Assembly (NCBI GenBank): GCA_963920525.1
Contig: OY986437.1
Span: 110,910,715 to 110,974,714 of the forward strand
Direction: 5' to 3'
DNA from: Dichetophora obliterata
Taxonomy: Eukaryota; Arthropoda; Insecta; Diptera; Sciomyzidae
Length of the DNA: 64,000 bases
Shown: positions 57,922 to 64,000 of the stretch, one piece after another
Numbering within the stretch: position 1 is the stretch's first letter
How the letters are laid out: every line of letters starts with the position of its first letter
Translations under genes and position numbers: made by a program
Notes under the pieces: generated by a model
Seen by the model: only the letters and a program-made list of their open reading frames with translations
The model's database searches: none
Told to the model about the DNA's origin: nothing

Positions 57922-60362
57922 ATTAATTTTATTATTTAAAGAAACCGAAGCTTCAGCGCATTAATATCCAACCAATATATGCAAATGATTTATAATTAAA
58001 CATAACAACAGTGAACTATAACTAAAATGAAAACTTAAAATAGTTACTAAAAAGTGATTAAGGCGTAGAAAATTTGTTAATAGGCCTTTGATTTTTCTTA
58101 AGTGATGCATTGCTGCTCACGAAAAAATTAAGTTAGTTACCAAATTACTTGAAAATTTATACACATAATGGTACATGAATTGAAAAACGAAGGTTACTAA
58201 AGTTTTGTTGTTAACAACTCCGTCTCTTATACTACAAAGAGAACGCCAGCACGTCCAGATTTTGTTTAAACCGTGCCCGTGCTTTATAGCCGACAGTTAA
58301 TCGCTGAACTGGTAAATCTGAAAAAGTTGGGTTTTCTATATGAAGATCTTCCTCACACAAATCTACTAGGTTCATTTATTTAAAGATCGTAAAGAAAAAA
58401 CTATGGGCATTTGAAAAAAGTTACGAATTGGAAGTTTTTTTATTTTTATTTTTTATTTTATTATTTCCTAGCCAATATACCCGGTATTACTTAATAGATA
58501 TATTTTATTTATTCATAAATAATATTTAAAGTCTTCCATACTTTTAAGCTGTAGCAAGAATTTCTATTTAGGAAGTATCTAAAGGATACAAATTTTCTGA
58601 TAATAAATAACCCTCACAAAAAAAAACAACTATTGAGCAATATGTCCCTGTGTTCCCTGACCCGGCTTTACAAAAGTCTTTTTATCTAAGGGAATTTCAA
58701 TATTTGTTGACAAAAATGTTATTTTTTAATTAAAAAAAAAAACACTAAAAAGACATAGTTTCGATAGTATCGTAAGTATAGACGTAGAATTCCTTTTTAT
58801 ACAGTAATAGAGAAAAATTCTGTTTTTTTTTCATGTATATTCTTCAAAAGTTTTTTAAAGTATTTCATCTTCTAAATAAAAATTATTCAAAAACAAATTT
58901 GTTGTTGTTGTCCTTCTTTAAACTTACCTGATCTAAAAAGCTCACAATTAAATTCATGTCAAAATTTGTTTTGTTTTATTGTATAAAAAGTTTTCGTTTG
59001 ATATTTATGGTGATGAATTTGTTGTTCTTTTTCATTTGTTTTGTTGGTTAAAAATAAATATAATTCAAAGTTACGTTTATTTGATGGAAATAAATATGGG
59101 TAATTTGAATTATTTATTTTTCCTGTAGAAAAAAGCATATACATATATGTATATTTTAAAAGTAATTTAAAATTAAAATTTTAGTTAACAAAATAAATTT
59201 TTAATATGGAAAGAATATAAGCATAATAAAAATAGTTGGAATTTATTATGGCATTTAAAAAACAAATGTAGTTTTTAAAGCACAACGCATGCTTGGTATA
59301 CATACATGCTGAAAATAAACATTCGTTTTATTCGTACTCCAACTCATGGCAGAATAACCAGGTAGGGTCGACTCGAAGAGGAATGAAGTAGAAAGCAGAG
59401 AAAAGCGAGCTAGTTGTCAAATACAGCTGTTCATGTCGAGTAAAAATTAAGAACATCTAAAAAAATTTCAGCTAACTGATCCAACAACAATTACCAAGCA
59501 AATCTAAAACAACGACGCACAGAAAAGAGCAAGATCACATCGGTTGAGCAGCGTTAGAGGGGATGAACCGAATCACCCACAGAAAATAAACAGAACTTTA
59601 AGCCCGAGTAGTCCACTAATTACTTTCGGCAAAAGCAATTATTGCTCATAGAATTGCCGAGTAAAAAACGGCCCTTTGCAGCGCATGCAGAACCAAAACA
59701 ACAATATCAGTAATATTCGGTAATATTCTTCTTAAATTTTTTTTCTTTTTTAGTAAGCAAAATTTCGTTGTGATATTTTTAAATATTTTTTAAATTGTTT
59801 GTGCATATGGGACTTATTGTGGTTTTTTTATTGCGAATGAGATTTTTGTGGCAATTTTAAATGCGTATGGAATTTGTGGTGGTATTTTTAAAACGCGTGG
59901 TATTTTTGTGGTAATTTGTAATGAAGATAATGAGATTTTTTTTTTATTCCGGTAGAAAATTTTTTGTTTATCTTTACAATGGTTATTTTTGTTGTATTTA
60001 ATTTATTTCATTGTGAAAAAAGTAACTTTTTGTCGGAATTGTTTTAAATTTTAACTGGCAGCCTTGGCTAGTAGTAGTACATTATTTTGTAGCCACATAC
60101 TGGCTCTCTAGCTACATGCATCTGTATTCTCTATTGCAATACAACCCAACAAGTCATGAATGTTACTGTGCCAGCTAAACGGTACTTAAAATGGCAGCGT
60201 CTGATTTGCTGGTGTGAAAGCGACATGTTTTTGTACCTTTAAACCGTTGTCTATATAATTGTAAACTCCTTTTTTATATTTATCAAAAATCGAATTGAAA
60301 TTTATGTCATATTCGCTTGATGTCTCGTTTGTTCTTGTCCTTTTTCCCTCTCTTTTTCACCC
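57922..60362. other. Non-coding stretch
   Basis: No gene is supported (ORF 58959-59144 is AT-rich). It includes one foldback-family end at 58905-58960. Sequence 59330-59700 is less AT-rich but unrecognised. Confidence 0.45.
58905..58960 (-). repeat. Terminus remnant of the foldback family
   Basis: TTGTTGTTGTCCTTCTTTAAACTTACCTGATCTAAAAAGCTCACAATTAAA parallels the right end of the element at 56990-57921. The rest of the element is absent. Confidence 0.5.
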
Positions 60363-60521
60363 GGTCAGGTTAGAACAATTAATTGCTCTAACTAGTTCAG
60401 CTAATTAGCTAACTAATTAATCAGCTAGTGATGTTTTTTTATTGTTTTGATATTGAAAATGTTGTTGCTGTTGTTTCTTTGAAAAAAATTCGTTAGAGCA
60501 ATTAATTGTTCTAACCTGACC
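60363..60521. mobile_element. 159-bp mini-element with perfect 30-bp inverted ends
   Basis: GGTCAGGTTAGAACAATTAA and the following TTGCTCTAAC (60363-60392) are repeated exactly inverted at 60492-60521. Within each arm CAATTAATTG is itself palindromic. The interior is short, with GCTAATTAGCTAACTAATTA-like strings. No target duplication was identified. Confidence 0.7.
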
Positions 60522-60796
60522 TAAAGCTCAATGAACGATTTTAAACTATCAAACAACTAGAATTTGTATTAAAAATCAAGAATGATTTAAACTATCAAAC
60601 ATTTAGAATTTGTATTTAAATCATAGAAAATCAACATTAATATACAACTTAATAAATGGTTCGCATATATGAAACACACAATGCATAGTTTGCTAACAAC
60701 GAAACGGTCCGCTTCAGTGCTTTTAAAAGTGCACACCGTTTTCAACAGAGCCGATTGGCTATCTGGAAAACGAAAAAAATTAAAGCAACTGATGTA
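60522..60796. repeat. Duplicated ~52-bp segment and spacer
   Basis: AAACTATCAAACAACTAGAA and AAACTATCAAACATTTAGAA begin two adjacent copies of about 52 bp (60540-60650). Otherwise the stretch is a spacer before the palindromic MITE. Confidence 0.5.
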
Positions 60797-61650
60797 CAGT
60801 CATGTGAAAATAAATAGGGACACCTATATTTTTATATATGAAGCTGCATGAATTATATACAAGGTGCCCCAGATATAGCATTAATTCCCTCGGCTGGTGA
60901 TTCTTCTTGATAAGGCAAGTATAACACTTTATAGAGTTTCCTCCCAGATTGTAAAAATTTCAAGGTACAGGGTGTTTTACGGTTTTGGTACGTGTTTAGT
61001 ATTATTGATATAGAATCTATACTACTCAGCATAAAATGAAAAATAATATTTTCTATTTTAGAAAAATATCATTTTTTTCATCAGTGTATCAACCACTTTC
61101 GTGTCATGTGCTGTAGCGGAGCTAAAATTTTGAGTTTATCCAACGAAATATCAAAAAATTTTGTATCTTTTCTTTTAGTGGAGCTGTTATCATCCAAAGT
61201 TAGAATTAGAAAAAACTGTTGACTAAGTGTATTTTAACATGAAAAACAGAGATTTTAAATTTTGATGATTACAGCTCCGCTAAAAAAAAAGATACAAAAT
61301 TTGTTGATAATTTCAAAATTTGAGCTCCGCTGCAGCACATGAAACGAAAGTGGTTGATATATTGATGGGAAAGTTGATATTTTTTCTAAAATACAAAATA
61401 TTTTTTTTTGTTTTATGGTGAGTAGTTTAGACTCTAGATCAACAATACTTAACAAGAACCAAAACCGTAAAACACCCTGTATCTTGAAAGTTTTATAATG
61501 TGGGAGGAAACTCCATAAAGTTTTATACTCGCCTTATCAGGAGGAACCGCCACCCGAGGGAATTAATGCTCTATCTGTTGCACCTTGTATATAATTTATG
61601 CAGCTTTAAGTATAAAAATACAGGTGTCCGTATTTATTTTCACATGACTG
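60797..61650. mobile_element. Palindromic Tc1/mariner-type MITE, 854 bp, TA duplication
   Basis: TA stands at 60795-60796 and 61651-61652. The ends CAGTCATGTGAAAATAAATA are identical in inverse at both sides, and about 90 percent identity continues along the whole half-element. Shared blocks include AAGCTGCAT, ATTAATTCCCTCGG, CAGGGTGTTTTACGGTTTTG and AGCGGAGCT/AGCTCCGCT near the centre. CAGT ends with TA duplication are the Tc1/mariner signature. Small ORFs (60669-60851, 61255-61455, 61500-61685) are not genes. Confidence 0.85.
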
Positions 61651-61652
61651 TA

Positions 61653-62375
61653 TATTTATATATGTATGATTTACATACATATTAATAAAAAACAACAACA
61701 ACAACAAAAGCATCACAACAACGAACGACGTGATTACGAACCAAACAAGCAAACACAACAACAACAAGAACCTTAAAAAAAGCATAAGCAGCTACTGCAG
61801 CTAAGCAACTTGTGCATTTTTCATACGAATATATGAATTTTTCATCTTCTTAGATTTTGCTATTTTATTAGATATTCGTTTTATTCCCACTAAAACTGAT
61901 ATTTTGTCATTTTTTTTTCTTTGTACGATGAATATTAAAGGCTGTAGGTATACCCCAAAGTGTCAAATATCACTTTGAAAAAATTCGTGAAAATGACCCC
62001 CATACAAACCGCGCTGTAAGACGTAATTCTACGTCAAAACATCACAACAGCGATATATATAATTCTTAAACAGCCCAGTTGAAAAATAATAAATTAATGA
62101 AATTATGTTAAAATTATATATATGTGCTCGTGCTTAATGAATATTCTAAATTTTTTTTTTCAACAGCACTATAACATAAGCAACTCATAAAGACGTTTTG
62201 CTTCCAATCTTTCAAACCGAAAATGCGTTCGGCTAACGATTTCGTGGACAAATATTGGTACTAAAGTAATCACAGTAAACATAAAAACCAACAGGTTCAC
62301 CATCAATTTTATATTTAAAAAAAACTAATAATAAAAAAATAAAAATAATTTTTATTACATGAACTAAATTGCGAG
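61653..62375. other. Non-coding stretch with an AAC microsatellite
   Basis: AACAACAACAACAA runs occur at about 61689-61710 and 61756-61775. Nothing else is recognised. Confidence 0.45.
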
Positions 62376-62580
62376 CTTTACATCAAGTAAGTTTTTAAGA
62401 AGACAACAACAACAACAACAACAACTCTGTATAGAGTCAATCACTTAGCTGACTAGACTGTCTGTTTCGGAAATCGCTACATTTTCCTCTTCAGTAGCCA
62501 TACAATTCAAAAGAATGAATTCCAAACTCTGTACAGTCACATACTAGTGTAAACAGTTTAGTCAGCTAAGTGCACCTTTT
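62376..62580 (+). repeat. Foldback-family copy, one arm plus remnant of the other
   Basis: GCGAGCTTTACATCAAGTAAGTTTTTAAG, an AAC run, AACTCTGTATAGAGTCAATCACTTAGC and TCTGTTTCGGAAATCGCTAC follow the left arm of the 56990 element. Near 62555 AAACAGTTTAGTCAGCTAAGTG corresponds to a piece of the opposite arm. The copy has lost most of its interior. Confidence 0.65.
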
Positions 62581-62689
62581 ACAGAAGGAATTGTATTTAA
62601 AAGGAGCAGCTACATGGAAAGAATATTGCCAAAATTTATCAAAAATTATGAAAATTTGAAAAAAAAATTAATTTTATGGTAAGCAACTC

Positions 62690-63010
62690 TTCGATAACCT
62701 AAATTAAGCGAAATGAAATTACCCCCAAATAAAATTAAATAACCCCAAAGCTAAATGAAATAAAGCAAAGAAAAGAAATCAAAACTATATAAGCCCCATA
62801 CAAAATTTTATTTGGGGCTTATTTTATTGGGCTTTATTTCATAATGAAATAAGACAAAAAAAAAAATATATATATCCCAAAATTTGTGAAATAATCCCTG
62901 AAAATTGGGAGTTATTTTATATGAAGTAACACCCAAAATTGTATGGACATTTTTTGGGGCTTATTTCATTTCTTTTTTAGGGATTATTTCAATTGGGGTC
63001 TATTTCGTAG
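62690..63010. repeat. Cluster of GGGGCTTATTTCATT-type repeats in both orientations
   Basis: Variants of GGGGCTTATTTCATT, GGGATTATTTCAATT and GGGCTTTATTTCATAATG, together with inverted forms (AATGAAATTACCCCC, AAATAACCCCAAAG), occur about eight times in 320 bp. They pair into several hairpins. The ORF 62905-63099 arises from this simple sequence and is not a gene. Confidence 0.6.
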
Positions 63011-63306
63011 TGCCGTTTTCTGGTAAAGAACATCAAAAAAATTTGTTGGCTGAACGAAAAATAGATAACTTATCTACTTATATTCTTGTTATATTGTGAT
63101 TACACAAAAAAAAAATTATCGAGTAATCGATCTATTAATATTTTTCTTACTAAAAGTTATTTTAAAAAATATTATTAATTCGATGAAAAACATTGAAATG
63201 TCATTTGAAACGTAAAAAAACTAAAGTTTTTTGAAAGCTTTGTTAAAAGTTGTACCTTTCGTTTAATGCTATATATCAAAATTTATTAAGTTTTTGCATT
63301 TGCTAA

Positions 63307-64000
63307 TGGGAGAAGCGAATATCAACTATTTGGTTTAATTACTCTGCGCTTACTTTTAATATAGAATTTTATGAATATTTTAATATAACTAGTTCCTCAC
63401 AACATTTTCATGATTTTAAAAATTGCAATTTTGAAACTATAAATCGGCTCATTAATGAAATAAATTGGAAATCGCTTTTTGATAATTTGGACGTCTCGTT
63501 ATGCTTTGATATATTTCTAAGCAATTTATCCAATATACTGGCTTGTAATATTCCTTTAAAGAAATTAATCCATAAGCTTCCCTGGTACACTAAGGGATTA
63601 AAAAAACTGAAAAATTTGCGCAACAAATTTTTCAATGAGTTTAAAATTTCTGGAAACCCTGATTCTAAATCTAAATATGTTCACTATTCACGCGAATTTA
63701 ATTTCTTAAATAAATTTCTTTATAAACAGTATGTTTTAAGCATTGAAAACCGGATTCAAACCGATGCTAAATCTTTTTGGACCTTTATACAATCTAAAAA
63801 GGGTTCTTCAAATATTCCCTCATCTATGTTTTATAATGGTGCATTTTCTTACTCCGTAAATGATACAGTTGAATTGTTTGCAAATTATTTTAAATCTAAT
63901 TTTGTAAATAATCCGGATCAAGTCAACTCCTGTGTGGCTGATAACGTAAACACTAGCATTAATTTTGGTAATATGCTTGTTTCACTCTCTGATGTTGAAA
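63307..64000 (+). CDS. Jockey-like ORF2 fragment, continues beyond the window
   Basis: After a TAA at 63304-63306 a frame stays open to the window edge (231 codons visible). From about 63385 it reads as the linker and early RT part of a Jockey-clade ORF2. Blocks include INEINWKSLFDNLDVS, KLPWYTKGLKKLKNLRNKFF, SFWTFIQSKKGSS, IPSSMFYNGAFS and ELFANYFKSNF. These parallel PWLNSNLRYLRNQRN, YPSSMYKGN and LFADYFKDVF in the copy at 1615-3687, but the two differ widely, so they are different families. Like that copy it starts near the same point, i.e. it is 5'-truncated without the endonuclease. The RT catalytic box lies outside the window. Confidence 0.82.

Noticed and set aside
62905..63099. 64-codon frame with a membrane-like stretch
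   Set aside because: Encoded by the GGGGCTTATTTCATT repeats; its hydrophobicity follows from T-rich simple sequence.

Overview
The window is AT-rich, gene-poor eukaryotic DNA from a higher (brachyceran/schizophoran) fly. The evidence is one gene closely resembling Drosophila Hsp27 (44849-45535) and a dense layer of insect-type transposons: Jockey and RTE non-LTR retrotransposons, Tc1/mariner, piggyBac-like and hAT-like DNA transposons, tRNA-derived SINEs, and foldback elements and MITEs. No bacterial, CRISPR or operon-like features are present. I cannot name the species; a large repeat-rich genome (tephritid, muscid or similar) would fit.

Layout. 1-4100: a MITE end, then three copies of one repeat in opposing orientations around a 5'-truncated Jockey copy with an intact reverse transcriptase frame (1615-3687). 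4100-16400: mostly non-coding, with two related tRNA-SINEs (7220-7560, 10785-11095), a second tRNA-like SINE, a 73-bp tandem repeat beside an endonuclease-like fragment, and an 860-bp MITE. 16400-24300: a possible TIR-bounded element containing a 158-bp x3 tandem repeat, a degenerate Tc1 element with 155-bp TIRs (21253-22876), and an unrecognised spliced gene remnant. 24288-28279: a TIR repeat split by a full-length RTE (24549-27788; 13-bp target duplication; one nonsense codon). 28900-34080: a Tc1 remnant with a nested SINE, then more non-coding DNA, a tRNA-like SINE, a minisatellite and a 5'-truncated RTE fragment. 34082-38866: a candidate TIR transposon carrying a broken gene of a family I cannot name, with a mariner copy and a MITE nested inside it. 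38953-40290: a piggyBac-like remnant. 43690-46150: the Hsp27 locus between tandem and inverted repeats. 49000-57900: hAT and LINE remnants, a second rearranged RTE copy (12-bp target duplication) with a hAT-type MITE inserted in it (8-bp target duplication), and a 930-bp foldback element. 60360-61650: two palindromic elements. 63307-64000: the start of another truncated Jockey copy that runs off the window.

The only host protein gene seen is Hsp27, and its frame is interrupted by a single TAG in the alpha-crystallin domain. The rest is a nested record of transposition, with insertion order readable at several places. Two things stand out. One is the unrecognised TIR transposon at 34082-38866. 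The other is a roughly 20-bp motif (consensus AAAGACTTAAGAAACGAACT) that occurs eight times in otherwise unrelated non-coding sequence. All identifications are by eye; no database search or alignment program was run.
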